Assembly (NCBI GenBank): GCA_005656395.1
Contig: SRSI01000017.1
Location: forward strand, 62,001 to 126,000
Length of the DNA: 64,000 nt
Origin: Strongyloides papillosus
Taxonomy: Eukaryota; Nematoda; Chromadorea; Rhabditida; Strongyloididae
Reading direction: 5' to 3'
A model generated the notes under the pieces. That model made no database searches, was not told where the DNA came from, and saw only the letters and a list, made by a program, of their open reading frames with translations. Positions 1 through 10,932 of this stretch are shown here, in pieces; within the stretch, counting starts at the first letter, position 1, and every line of letters starts with the position of its first letter. A program made the position numbers and the translations under genes.

Positions 1-32
1 TAAATAAAAAATTTTGTTATACATTTATTTAC

Positions 33-279
33 CTCCGCCAAGTACTACATTTTTGTCAATGAATGATGCATTAACTGCAATTCTTTTATCACAATCACCT
101 ATTTTACTTGCTAAAACCCTTTCATTTTCACTAGTCATTATACTCAATGTAACTGATCCTCTTCTATCTGATAAACACTTAACCATTCCTTGAACTTGAA
201 GGGTGCAGTCCTTAAGAAAGCCACAACTATTACATAGTAAAATATTTATATATATTATAAATATTGTTAAAACTTTCAT
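33..279 (-). CDS. First exon of a small secreted protein, gene cut by window edge
   Basis: An ATG at 279 opens a frame of about 82 codons. Residues 1-20 (MKVLTIFIIYINILLCNSCG) form a convincing signal peptide. The next part has a short V-x-G-x-V-x-C pattern followed by alternating hydrophobic residues, which is loosely like the N-terminal strand of the nematode transthyretin-like (TTL/TTR) family; that assignment is weak. The frame meets a stop at 25-27, but a good splice donor (GAG|GTAAAT on the minus strand, GT at 31-32) lies just before it. I therefore read this as exon 1 of a longer gene whose remaining exons are to the left of the window. Other small secreted cysteine-containing proteins are possible. 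Confidence 0.55.
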
Positions 280-501
280 TTTTTAATAGTTTACTTTAAT
301 ATTTTAAAAATAAAATCCCCTTAAATACTAAAAATTACTGTGTAAAATTATTATAAAACAAATATTTAAATTTTAAAAATCAAAAAACAATAAATATAAT
401 TACAATTAAATATTGATATTATTTTTAATGCAAATTAGAAAAATTTTATAGTAAAAAAACGATGAATCAATTAGAATATACACTAAAGCTTTTGATCAAT
501 T
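280..501. other. Intergenic spacer
   Basis: AT-rich sequence between the start of the leftmost gene and the LTR element. It presumably holds the promoter of the minus-strand gene, but no specific site is recognisable. Confidence 0.5.
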
Positions 502-1082
502 AGTAAGAATATAGCCTTTATCGAATGTTCTCATTTGTACTTTACTCTTTGTACCTAAGGCTCTTCTATTTCTCATCTATTTTCTCTCATAGAACTATCT
601 AGATCATGGGAAAAACATTATCCCAAAACTAACTCTTTGTTTTGTATTTCTAGAAGATTCTTTTTTATATATATATAGTACAGATCTGTCATTTTATTTC
701 ATTTATACTTTTTGTCATCTTTAGATATTTCATCATTTTAGTATATTATTAAGTTACCTAATTATTGTATATTTTAGGGTTAAACTACATTTCTGAAATC
801 TGATATTTTTCTGGTGATAAGTTATCACAGATCTGTTTTAGTCAACTGTAAGCTTTAGTTAATTATATTTATTGTATTATCTCTTGTATATTCTAGAAGG
901 CCTTAGTTGAATCCGTCACTTAGTTGAATCCGTCACCTAGTTGATGTCTGATACTTTAGTTAATTAAGTCTGTTAATTAAATAATTCTGTTTATTGTAAT
1001 CTGTTTAATTTTGTGGTTTAAATAAAAGGTGTCTTTTGAGCGGTGCAGCACTCCAACAAAAACTATCTCTATAATTTTTACT
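502..1082 (+). repeat. 5' LTR of the Ty3/gypsy-type element
   Basis: 581 bp, ends AGT...ACT. It contains a 17-bp unit (TTAGTTGAATCCGTCAC) repeated in tandem at 903-919 and 920-936, followed by a third partial copy. An AATAAA polyadenylation signal lies at 1021-1026, about 55 bp before the LTR end, so the R/U5 part is short. Confidence 0.95.
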
Positions 1083-1102
1083 GGACCTGTGGATAGTGTT
1101 GC

Positions 1103-4100
1103 ATGCAAAGAAGATACGAAACTCGAAATCCGAGAGGAAAATCTGATATTGGAGCAAAGGATAATCTGACTGTTGAGGAACAATACAAGGCTATTGTCTC
1201 AAGCGCGGTAAAATCTGTTAAATCTGTAAATCGTAAAAGTAGTACATCTGGTCGTGCATCTCTGTCTGTTAATTCTGGTACTACGTCTGTGAACACATCT
1301 GTAACCGCATCTGAAACCACATCTGATACTATATCTACGGATATTTCTGAATCTAGAACTGCTCCTTCTGAAAACAAATCTTACACATCTGAAAACAAAT
1401 CTTACACATCTGAAAATCAATCTGATAAATCTAAATACATCTCTGAAAACTCTGTAATTATCACTGAAGGTTCGACAGCCAAGAATCTAATAAACATGTC
1501 AGTGATCGGGAACGAAAACGGAAGCAATCAAAATCCAGACTTGGGAAGACTGGAAAATATGCTCAGACAATTGACTGAATCTATGAATACAATGAATATA
1601 CAAATGACTGAGAGAATCACACAAATGGGACAAGAAATTAATGATCTAAGACAAGCAAACGGAGGTAATAATAATAATAATACTCAGACAAACACACAAC
1701 CACCATCTACGTCATTATTTGGTCAAAATTGGCAGCCTCAAGTTGAACTTCATTCATCATTAGAAACCGCCATTCCAAATTTTACCTCCAAGGATGACTT
1801 CAATGGATGGAAAAGAAAATTTGAAATATACTGCTCTGAACGTAATATAACTGGTGAAAGAAAAAGAAATCGTCTATTACTATTTCTAGATGTCCAAATC
1901 ATCAATAATTTAGCCTTCCACAATATACATGAAGAAAATTACGAAAGAATATGTGACTTCTTAACTGAAAACTATGGTCGTATTAAAGATAAAGTTGCTG
2001 CTATGCGAGAATTTGCTGTACTTACGAAGAGACAAATTAAGAAGTATGAAGAGATTGATTCTATAGCTCAGAAGATTGAAGACTTAGTAGAAAGTGGATT
2101 TCGTCAAGAATTACATGAGAACAAGACATTTAGAAAGATTGAAGGACTTGCTAGTGTTTTACCAGATTCTATAAGAAGTTTCTACATTGCTACTCCAAAG
2201 GATACATTTGATCAAGCCATTGCCATGGCAAAGACTTTCTGGAGTGAAAGATTTGGTCAAGAAAATTATGCTAAAGGTACATCAGGAAATCGAAATCATA
2301 ATAATTCTGGAAGATATGGAAGTCATAATAATGGATCCAACTACAGCTCTGTCAAATGCAATTACTGCAAAGAACCTGGTCACATCAAGTTTAATTGTCC
2401 TAAGAGAAGGAAACCCTTCACTCCACATAACAAGAATAGTCCACAATCTAATTTTATTAAAGCTGTGAAAAGACCTGCTGAATCGCCAAGATTAAAAAGA
2501 ATACCTGAAATCATGAAAGAACCAGAAGAAGTTAAAATTCAAGAAAACTTAGATAAGATTAGAAAGGAAGATAATTTGCTTAGTACACTTGTCACAATAA
2601 ATGGCGTAAGGACTGTAGCTATCGCTGATACCGGTGCAAATTGTGTTGTTCTTAGTCCAAAGTTAGCATCAAGGTTAAATCTTAAATCTGATAATTCAAG
2701 TACGGTACAAACACTTCAAGGCATACACAATGTAAGAAAAGTTAACACAGACCTGAATATTAAAATTAGTGGAAAGAATATATTGGTAAAGGACAATATT
2801 TACATATCTGAAAAAGACTTCATGAACAATAGATATCAATGCATCATCGGGTACAATGTTTTAAGCAAAATCGAAGGTTCCATTGATTTAAAATCTGGTG
2901 AATTTACATTTAAAGAAGATGAAATTAATGTACCACAAGCCAATCTTACACTTGGTGGAGAAGACAAATCTGTTAATGTTCAAGAATTCATTGAAGAAAT
3001 TAAACAAAAGTATCCGTTATGTTATGCTCGTCATGAATATGACATTGGTCCAGGTCTAATTACTACAGGAGAATTCCAAACTTATGATAAAGAGCCAGAT
3101 AGATTTCCAATATATCCAGTACCATTATCAGAAAAGGCAGATACCAATGAAATCATACAACGTTGGGTAGAATCAGGATTACTTGAACCAACCAATTCAA
3201 ATCTCCTTCATCCGATAATGCTCTTGAATAAGAAAGATGAAAATGATGTTACAAGAAAAAGATTCATTGCTGATGTTAGAATGGGAAATTCTGTTACAAT
3301 TCCAGTTAGATATAAGTCATCAACAATCCAGGAAATACTATCGACTATTGGGAACTTTGATTATGTATCCAAGATAGATCTGAAAAGCGCATTCTTCCAG
3401 ATAAGCATACCAGAGAAGTCAAGACCATTATTTGCCATCAGAACTGACATAGGAAATTTTCAATTCACACGTTTAGTACAAGGAGGAATCAACTCTTCTG
3501 CTTTATTTCAAAAAGAGATGGATAAAATATTCATGGAACTCAAGCCGAACATTCAAATATATGTTGATGATATTCTGTTATTTTCTAAAGGATCTGTTGA
3601 AACACATAAGAAGCTCATTGAAAAGTTCTGTTCTATCTGTAATCATTGGCAGTTGAAAATATCTTTAGAGAAGTCTACATTTTTTGCAACTGAAACAAAA
3701 TTCTTAGGATATAAGATAAGTAAACTTGGAGCACAACCATCAGAAGAAAATATTTCGAGCATCCTCCACAGATCTGTTCCTAAAACTAAGAAAGCTGGTT
3801 TATCATTCTTACAAGCATTAAACTACTTCAGACATTGCATCCCTAATTATGCTGCTGATACTGCTATACTTTATGAAAAATTCAGTGGAAGAGACGCGAA
3901 GATTGAGTTGACCAAGGAAGAACTTGAGAAGTACAATCATCTAAGAGAAACATTAGCAAAGATTCCCACATTATACCACCCTGATCCTTCAAAGGAGTTT
4001 ATCTTGACTACTGATGCCAGTAATGAAGCTATTGGAAGTGTTTTATCACAACTTGATGAAAATAATGTTGAAAGACCCATTGGATACCACTCTGCAAAGC

Positions 4101-5791
4101 TTAAGAAGACAAAAAGAGGAAGAGGCTCTACACATCTGGAATTATATGCAATCTCAAAATCACTTCGTTTCTTCAAATTTCTGTTGACAGGAGCTAAACT
4201 ATTAATCAGAACTGATCACAAGCCGTTAGAATCAATCATGAAAAGCAATTCAGATAAGAAGTTCGTTGATCTCATTGAGGACATAATGCAATATGACTGT
4301 AAGATATCATACATACCTGGTTCTGGAAATTCATTCGCTGATTTTTTGTCAAGATTAAATCATGGTGATGCTCAAGTTAACAATGTAGAAGTTAAAAGAA
4401 AACGTGGAAGACCCAGAAAACATCCTGTTACTGTTGATTCTGATACCCTAAATCCAGTACAAGTACAAGATCAAGATAAAGACAACTACAGACCTGAAGA
4501 AAAGAAAGATAATGATAAGATAAAGCCTACAATCCAACCTGCTGATCCAGTAATTGAAAAATTATCAGGAAGTGCTCAGTTACCATTCTTAGCTATACCT
4601 ACAGAACTGAATATTCAAGAAGCTCAGAAGAATGATATACGTTGTCAAGAAGCTTTAAAAGAAGGTCAAATCGATGGATTACAAGTATTTCAAGACAGTT
4701 CCGGACTCGTTAAAGTCTCGAAGAAGGGGGAGAATAATGAAGATGTAGAATTGATACTCATACCGGATTCTTGTGTAAAAGAAATTTTCAAACTTGCACA
4801 TGACTTTAACTCGCACTTTAGCTTTATGAAGACCAAAGAAATCTTGAATAGACAACTATACATACCATCTATTGCCAAGAAATTGAATACATATCTGAAT
4901 AACTGTGAAATCTGCAAACGAAGAAATGTCACTACAGCTCTGAAACTACCTATGAAGACAATTCCTACTGCTTACCCTATGAGTGAACTATCTATGGATA
5001 TCATGGGACCTATTCACTTGGCAGGATCTAAAGGTCAGAAATATATTTTGAATATCATTGATAACGGTAGCAGATATATTTTTCCTACAGCCCTGAAGAC
5101 ACAACAACATGAAGAAGTAATTGATGTTTTGACTAATGAAATATTCCTAAAATATGGATTCCCGAATGTTATAAGATCTGACAATGCCACAAACTTTAAG
5201 AGCAATACTTTAGTAACATATCTGCAAAAATTGAATATCAAGGTTGAAAATTCTACTCCATACTATAGTCAATCTAATTCTCCATGTGAAAGAAGTTTAA
5301 GAACAATTCAAGCAGGAATAAACAAGCTGATAAACATGACAGGAAAGGAATGGGACACGTACTTACCCTTCATCGCTTACTCGTACAATACCTCATATGT
5401 TGAATCTCTTGGATCTACACCATTTGAACTTATGTTCTTCAGAAAAGCCCCAACATGTCTTGACCTATTCTTGAGAACCTACACACCTGCAATTGTTGAT
5501 ACGGATCTGACTCAATATGAAATCATGGAAAAAGCTGCAGTAGCTCGTGAAATCGCAGCAGAAACATACTCTGAATACAGGACTGATAAAAACAAGAAAA
5601 TGAAGCACTCTAAGATCAAGCTCTATCAACCAGGCGAAGAGATATTCCTTAAGAACAAAACCAGAAGACATAAATTCGCTGATAACTATATTGGACCATT
5701 TAAAGTCATTGAAGATATGGGAACCAAAGTCAAATACAAGTCAAATGCCGGTAGAACTCTTATTGCTAGCAAATGTAACATTCGATCTTAA
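1103..5791 (+). CDS. Gag-Pol polyprotein of the Ty3/gypsy-type retrotransposon (1562 aa)
   Basis: A single uninterrupted frame without a gag/pol frameshift. In order: a Ser/Thr-rich N-terminus with a seven-residue repeat (SENKSYT twice, then SENQSDK, about 90-110); Gag; a CCHC zinc knuckle at 419-432 (CX2CX4HX4C); an aspartic protease with DTGA at 509-512; reverse transcriptase with YVDD at 820-823; RNase H with TDAS (D971); an AT-hook-like RGRPRK at 1101-1106; and integrase. Integrase has an HHCC zinc domain (H1233, H1238, C1268, C1271) and a catalytic triad D1299, D1360, E1396, spaced DX60D and DX35E. A GPF/Y-type module follows near the C-terminus. All catalytic residues checked are present, so the protein is predicted functional. 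It copies element RNA to DNA and integrates it. It ends 9 bp before the 3' LTR. Confidence 0.96.
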   Translation: MQRRYETRNPRGKSDIGAKDNLTVEEQYKAIVSSAVKSVKSVNRKSSTSGRASLSVNSGTTSVNTSVTASETTSDTISTDISESRTAPSENKSYTSENKSYTSENQSDKSKYISENSVIITEGSTAKNLINMSVIGNENGSNQNPDLGRLENMLRQLTESMNTMNIQMTERITQMGQEINDLRQANGGNNNNNTQTNTQPPSTSLFGQNWQPQVELHSSLETAIPNFTSKDDFNGWKRKFEIYCSERNITGERKRNRLLLFLDVQIINNLAFHNIHEENYERICDFLTENYGRIKDKVAAMREFAVLTKRQIKKYEEIDSIAQKIEDLVESGFRQELHENKTFRKIEGLASVLPDSIRSFYIATPKDTFDQAIAMAKTFWSERFGQENYAKGTSGNRNHNNSGRYGSHNNGSNYSSVKCNYCKEPGHIKFNCPKRRKPFTPHNKNSPQSNFIKAVKRPAESPRLKRIPEIMKEPEEVKIQENLDKIRKEDNLLSTLVTINGVRTVAIADTGANCVVLSPKLASRLNLKSDNSSTVQTLQGIHNVRKVNTDLNIKISGKNILVKDNIYISEKDFMNNRYQCIIGYNVLSKIEGSIDLKSGEFTFKEDEINVPQANLTLGGEDKSVNVQEFIEEIKQKYPLCYARHEYDIGPGLITTGEFQTYDKEPDRFPIYPVPLSEKADTNEIIQRWVESGLLEPTNSNLLHPIMLLNKKDENDVTRKRFIADVRMGNSVTIPVRYKSSTIQEILSTIGNFDYVSKIDLKSAFFQISIPEKSRPLFAIRTDIGNFQFTRLVQGGINSSALFQKEMDKIFMELKPNIQIYVDDILLFSKGSVETHKKLIEKFCSICNHWQLKISLEKSTFFATETKFLGYKISKLGAQPSEENISSILHRSVPKTKKAGLSFLQALNYFRHCIPNYAADTAILYEKFSGRDAKIELTKEELEKYNHLRETLAKIPTLYHPDPSKEFILTTDASNEAIGSVLSQLDENNVERPIGYHSAKLKKTKRGRGSTHLELYAISKSLRFFKFLLTGAKLLIRTDHKPLESIMKSNSDKKFVDLIEDIMQYDCKISYIPGSGNSFADFLSRLNHGDAQVNNVEVKRKRGRPRKHPVTVDSDTLNPVQVQDQDKDNYRPEEKKDNDKIKPTIQPADPVIEKLSGSAQLPFLAIPTELNIQEAQKNDIRCQEALKEGQIDGLQVFQDSSGLVKVSKKGENNEDVELILIPDSCVKEIFKLAHDFNSHFSFMKTKEILNRQLYIPSIAKKLNTYLNNCEICKRRNVTTALKLPMKTIPTAYPMSELSMDIMGPIHLAGSKGQKYILNIIDNGSRYIFPTALKTQQHEEVIDVLTNEIFLKYGFPNVIRSDNATNFKSNTLVTYLQKLNIKVENSTPYYSQSNSPCERSLRTIQAGINKLINMTGKEWDTYLPFIAYSYNTSYVESLGSTPFELMFFRKAPTCLDLFLRTYTPAIVDTDLTQYEIMEKAAVAREIAAETYSEYRTDKNKKMKHSKIKLYQPGEEIFLKNKTRRHKFADNYIGPFKVIEDMGTKVKYKSNAGRTLIASKCNIRS

Positions 5792-5800
5792 GCAGGGAGA
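5791..5800 (+). other. Candidate polypurine tract
   Basis: AGCAGGGAGA directly abuts the 3' LTR. One C interrupts the purines. By position it is the likely plus-strand primer for reverse transcription; the first base is the last base of the Gag-Pol stop codon. Confidence 0.6.
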
Positions 5801-6381
5801 AGTAAGAATATAGCCTTTATCGAATGTTCTCATTTGTACTTTACTCTTTGTACCTAAGGCTCTTCTATTTCTCATCTATTTTCTCTCATAGAACTATCTA
5901 GATCATGGGAAAAACATTATCCCAAAACTAACTCTTTGTTTTGTATTTCTAGAAGATTCTTTTTTATATATATATAGTACAGATCTGTCATTTTATTTCA
6001 TTTATACTTTTTGTCATCTTTAGATATTTCATCATTTTAGTATATTATTAAGTTACCTAATTATTGTATATTTTAGGGTTAAACTACATTTCTGAAATCT
6101 GATATTTTTCTGGTGATAAGTTATCACAGATCTGTTTTAGTCAACTGTAAGCTTTAGTTAATTATATTTATTGTATTATCTCTTGTATATTCTAGAAGGC
6201 CTTAGTTGAATCCGTCACTTAGTTGAATCCGTCACCTAGTTGATGTCTGATACTTTAGTTAATTAAGTCTGTTAATTAAATAATTCTGTTTATTGTAATC
6301 TGTTTAATTTTGTGGTTTAAATAAAAGGTGTCTTTTGAGCGGTGCAGCACTCCAACAAAAACTATCTCTATAATTTTTACT
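5801..6381 (+). repeat. 3' LTR of the Ty3/gypsy-type element
   Basis: Matches 502-1082 over its full 581 bp with no indel and no mismatch that I can see, including the 17-bp tandem repeat (6202-6235) and AATAAA (6320-6325). It is followed by the AATT duplication at 6382-6385. Confidence 0.95.
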
Positions 6382-6385
6382 AATT

Positions 6386-7339
6386 AAAAAGCAACAAAAC
6401 ATAAAGTATAAAAATCAATAAAATTTAAGCTTGCAAGTATTAATTTAACAAGTGTGTAAAATAATTAACGATCGTACTAAATAGTAGTTTGGATATGAAT
6501 AAAATTAAAAAAAATGAGATCAAGTTAATAAAATATTTCTAAGTAATTTATTTAAGATCTACATTTTACTTCTCTTTTTTAATATCAAAGATTGGTTTTT
6601 ATAACAATCAGTATATGATTTGTAGAACTTTATATTTTTTTGGATTTCAGACATTCTAAAATTTTTTGTTATCATAAAATCTATTATCAAATTCTGCACA
6701 AAAACAATTTTAAATTTTGTTCAACAACATCTACTATTCAAATGATATATTTTATTGTTTTCTTTTTTTAGTAAGTTTGATCATAGAAAAAATAAATGTA
6801 AAAACAATTTTTTTGCCATTTTATATCTTTACTAGCCTTTTAAAATCAAAATAGTTTAATATATTAAATGAAAATAAAAAGTAGCTCGTGTAAAGCTTTT
6901 CAGATAATCACAAACATAATTTTGATTATTTTAAGAAAACAAATGTAGTATTTTCACTTTTTTGTAGCCAAAACACATAGTTGCATTGTTTTAAAGATTT
7001 AAAAAAAATTTGGATTTTGAGCAAAGTTTTAGATATTCAGTATTTAGAAACATTTTTCAACTTCGAATTAATGTAACTTTTTTATATACAGAAATATTTT
7101 TATATCCGTTATCGATTACGATAGAACAACTTCTTTTACACCCATTTCTAAAATATTGTAAACATATAATCTTAATAACTATGTCGAATTTTTTAATTTA
7201 AAAAATAACTATGAATTTTATCAAATTTTTGATGTTTTTGTACAATGAATTTTTTAGAATATAATTCATAAAGATAAACTAATATTATTCAAGTAGTGTA
7301 AATAAATATCTATCGAATTTGGATAGTATTATTTATTGC
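6386..7339. other. Non-coding AT-rich DNA
   Basis: No supported gene. The 63-codon open frame at 7010 is low-complexity (Phe/Leu/Ile rich), as expected by chance in DNA this AT-rich. Confidence 0.5.
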
Positions 7340-7860
7340 ATTAAATTAAAAAGTTATGATTAGTCAAATATTGACAATTTTTACAATATTTCAAGCAATT
7401 AGAAGAAGTATACAATTTTATTTAATTTTTTGACATCGATAATGTTTGATTAACAAAAGTGTTCACGATATTTTTTTATTTTTGTTTATCATCTATTCGT
7501 ATTTTAAACAAAAGGTGTATGAAGATATAATTAAATATGCAATACATAAAAAATATAAAAAAGTGTTACTATAGTGTAACAACTCGGCAAAATGGTGGTA
7601 AATAATGTAAAAATATTGAAAAAATTATTTTTCTTAAAGTATAAGTAATAAAAAGATATTACGGTTTTTAACAATATATAAACGAATAAGTAATATTATG
7701 TTAATTAACATGTGTAATTACTTATAATAATGATATTCAGCAGTATAAGATTAAGAAAACATGATATTTATAATTTACATTGTCACCAAAAATCTAAGAA
7801 TGACGATTTTTGACAAATCATAACTTTCTTTAAACTTAATCATAATTTATAATATTATAT
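7340..7860 (+). repeat. Dispersed repeat, copy 1 (second copy at 40345-40870)
   Basis: About 520 bp aligns by eye, same orientation, with 40345-40870. Shared landmarks include AAGTTATGA(C/T)T, GACATCGATAAT or its variant, ATTAACATGTGT, and TTTGACAAATCATAACTT. The copies are diverged, with many indels. No coding frame and no clear termini were found, so the class is unknown. Confidence 0.65.
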
Positions 7861-8744
7861 TTGCTGGATAGAGCATCATTTACTTTACCAGAATATTGCA
7901 AAACCTTTTTTTAAAATTATAACATTAAAATTTCTGAATAATTCAAAATTTTTTGTATATTAAAGAATTGAACATAGTTAATGGACTATAATAGCTATGA
8001 TATTTTAGAAAGATTAAGAAAAGCAGTTGATTTTTCTGTTGAGTTTGAAATACTTCTCCTTAAAGTGTTCCCAGTTTGTCTTTCATTGAAAAGGTCAGTA
8101 AGGAGAGATAAGAAATAAATTTTTTTTACTATCTATTCAGTATTTATACAAATATAATAAGTAAAATTATAATTTAAGAATATTTAAATTTTTAACATTT
8201 CCATAATCATCAGCAATAATTATCTTTTAATATAAAAAAGTTTTATTTATTTGAAGTCAAAAATTGTAGCTTAATTTCAAAGAATCATAACCCCGCAGAG
8301 AATCCAGATTTTTTATGTAACCTAAAAAATTATAGAGATACGTAACTTGGCTACAAAACAGTTACATTATAACGTTTGCATCTGTTAAACAAGTGTGAGA
8401 CAATTGATATTTTTATTATCCAAAAACTATAATTTTACAATTACTATAAAATAATTTTTTTAAAACTTTCTCCAAATTATCAGTTAGGTCCTTTTTAAAC
8501 TAACATTGATTTGAGGAAGTATGAGAAAAGATGTTATATTTAAATTTTAGAATTAATTTATTTTAATTTTAGAAATATTATATTTAGATATTTGTATATT
8601 TATATATCTAACAATAAGTAGAGCTATATATACCAATATCTGAAGAGCCATCAGAGAGTCACCTTATATAATAATATTTTTCAATATGTATTTTTAAACT
8701 ATTACTTAAATGTCTATAATAAAAAGAAATAAAAAAAAATTTGT
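7861..8744. other. Non-coding AT-rich DNA
   Basis: No gene, RNA gene or clear repeat boundary seen. Short stretches around 8290-8390 may continue the similarity to 40980-41070 (shared ATACGTAAC), but this is too weak to extend the repeat. Confidence 0.4.
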
Positions 8745-10330
8745 CTCTCTCATAACTCTTCTAAAAACTTAATCGATTTTCATGAGTAAATAGCCAAAAG
8801 ATGTGTTTTTTTCTAACTAGAGAGGTTGAATCAGTTTTAAAAATTTTTGGCTAAAAATGTGGCCAAGTTATTCTTAAAAAACACCCTTTTTGACCCCTTT
8901 TTTGGCATAGATTTGACCAGGGAATAACGTTATTTTAAAATATTTAATATACAATGGTTTATATACCATTTGAAAGGCCAAATTCCAGAATAGTGCGGAA
9001 ACACATTAGTATGGAATTGTGATAAAGAGTGACCGAGTTATGGTTCAAAGAATAGTGACCATTTTAAAAAAGTGGTTTAAAAGTTAAAAAGCTATAACTT
9101 AGTTAAAACTTGATGAAATGAAATAAAACAGTATCTGTTATATAGATCTACGTCTAACTAAAAAAATAAGGGTCTAACGAATTTTATTGCTGCTGCGTCA
9201 AACATGATGTTTGACACAAAAGTAACTATCATATATGTAACATGTCTTTTTGTATCTTTAGTTCTTTTAATAAAAACCTTTTAAGTTACTCATCATTATT
9301 TTATAAGGTTTTGTTAACACCATAATAGCTTAACTATAAAAGATGTTATATTAATTTGAATGTTGATTTTTTCCCTTTTTTCCATTTTTATTGTAAAAAT
9401 CAATTTTGTTCCAGGCATAACTCTTTTCAAACTTTATCAATTTTTATGGTCAAATATTCATTACATGTATTTTTCTTCAACTTAGGGGAAAATAAGTCTT
9501 AAAACGTTTGGTCCATAACTGGCCAAATTATTTCTAGAAAACATTACTTTAATGAACACATTTTTTCATAGTTTTGTTCCAGAAATAATTCTTCTCAAAG
9601 TTAATTAAATTTTATGGTTTATGACTTATTTGAAAGGTACAAGTATGGAATAAGAGAGGAAACACAACGGCATTAGTATTGATACAAAATTGGCCAAGTT
9701 ATGGGTTAATAAGTGATGCCTATTTTTTAGGTAAAAATTAAAATGTTAAGTAGCTATTACTTAATGGAATCTCTATAAAATTAAATAGATATAGTTTCTT
9801 TTATATAGATTTAAGTCTAAATTAAATTGCAAAACTATTGCGAAGTTTATAACTTATCTCAAAAACGATTTATGTTAATTTTAGTATAATCTTTTTTGCT
9901 TTTTTCTACTTCTTTTGTAAAAATCAATTTTGTTCCAGACATAACTCTTTTCAAACTTGATTAATTTTTATGGTCAAAAAGTCATTTGATGTATTTTTTC
10001 TCAACATAGAGGGGAAAGTAAGTCTCGAAACTTTTTGTCTATAACTGATCAAATTATTTTTAGAAAATATCACTTTTTAGACACATTTTTGCATAGTTTT
10101 GTTCTAAAAATAACTCTTTTAAAAGTTGATAAAACTTTATTATTTTTGCCTCATTTGTAAGTTACAAGTATGGAATAGAGGGAAACTTAATATTAAAAGA
10201 ATAAGTGAAAAATGAATAAAGTAATGGGAGATGATGACTATTTTTTTTGTATAAGTTAACATTTTTTAATGTTATAACTTTATGAAAAGTTGTTTAAAGA
10301 AAATAAAACTAATGTTAGTACTTGGAACAA
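8745..10330 (+). repeat. Three diverged tandem copies of a 0.5-0.6 kb non-coding repeat
   Basis: Related blocks start near 8749, 9415 and 9939. Each begins with a variant of CATAACTCTTNTNAAA, then ATTTTTATGGTCAAATA, then GGCCAAGTTAT or a relative, and each has a later segment resembling GGAATAAGAGAGGAAACA. A further diverged copy lies at about 33390-33760. There is no open frame, and a function or transposon class cannot be assigned. Confidence 0.65.
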
Positions 10331-10792
10331 AGTCTGGCATAAAATATAAAAATTATGACGAAATTTGCTGCTTAAAAACGAAAGAAGTTATTTTTAGGTA
10401 TTAATTTTCTTGATTTTTTTTCATTTATATATTTGTAAAATTAAGGTAAATATGTAGTTAATAGAAGAATAGAATTAAATTGTTTTTACCAATTTTAAAA
10501 ATATAATGGAGAGTCATTTAAATAGTTACTTGGAACGATTTAAATGTTCATTTTTTTCACTTTTTGAATATAAGTAAAATTCTTTTCATTAGGTGAATTT
10601 TTTAATTAACTAAACGGTTTCAATAAATGTAAACGTTATAAAATGGCTATTACAATCAAAAATATTTCATTTATTTATATATTAAAATAATACACGCAAT
10701 CTACTTACCCTGGTTCAATATTTGCAAAACAGTAAAAAATTGGCACATCAATTTTTCAAAATATTTAAAGGAATAAAAAATTAAGCAATCAA
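10331..10792. other. Non-coding AT-rich DNA
   Basis: Spacer between the tandem repeats and the foldback complex. Nothing recognised. Confidence 0.4.
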
Positions 10793-10932
10793 AATTTTAA
10801 AGATTTTAAAAATTCTAAAATTATTTTATTAATAAATTGAGGTATTTAAAAGTATCATTAGCATTAGATTTTTATTTTAAGTGAATAATTTGCTTTTTAT
10901 AAAATACTGGTAGTCCTTAAAATTTTAATTAA

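Larger units (their letters stand above)
502..6381 (+). mobile_element. Complete Ty3/gypsy-type LTR retrotransposon, 5.88 kb
   Basis: Two 581-bp direct LTRs (502-1082 and 5801-6381) at a constant offset of 5299 flank one long Gag-Pol frame. I see no differences between the LTRs by eye. The ends are AGT...ACT, and the element is flanked by a 4-bp AATT duplication (498-501 and 6382-6385). A short purine run (5791-5800) just before the 3' LTR is the likely polypurine tract. A possible primer-binding site starts TGGACCTG at 1082, overlapping the last LTR base, but I could not match it to a tRNA. Intact frame plus matching LTRs argue for a recent insertion. There is no envelope gene. Confidence 0.95.

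Noticed and set aside
1078..1420. Minus-strand frames of 73 and 99 codons over the start of Gag-Pol
   Set aside because: Shadows of the Ser/Thr-rich, low-complexity N-terminus of the plus-strand polyprotein.
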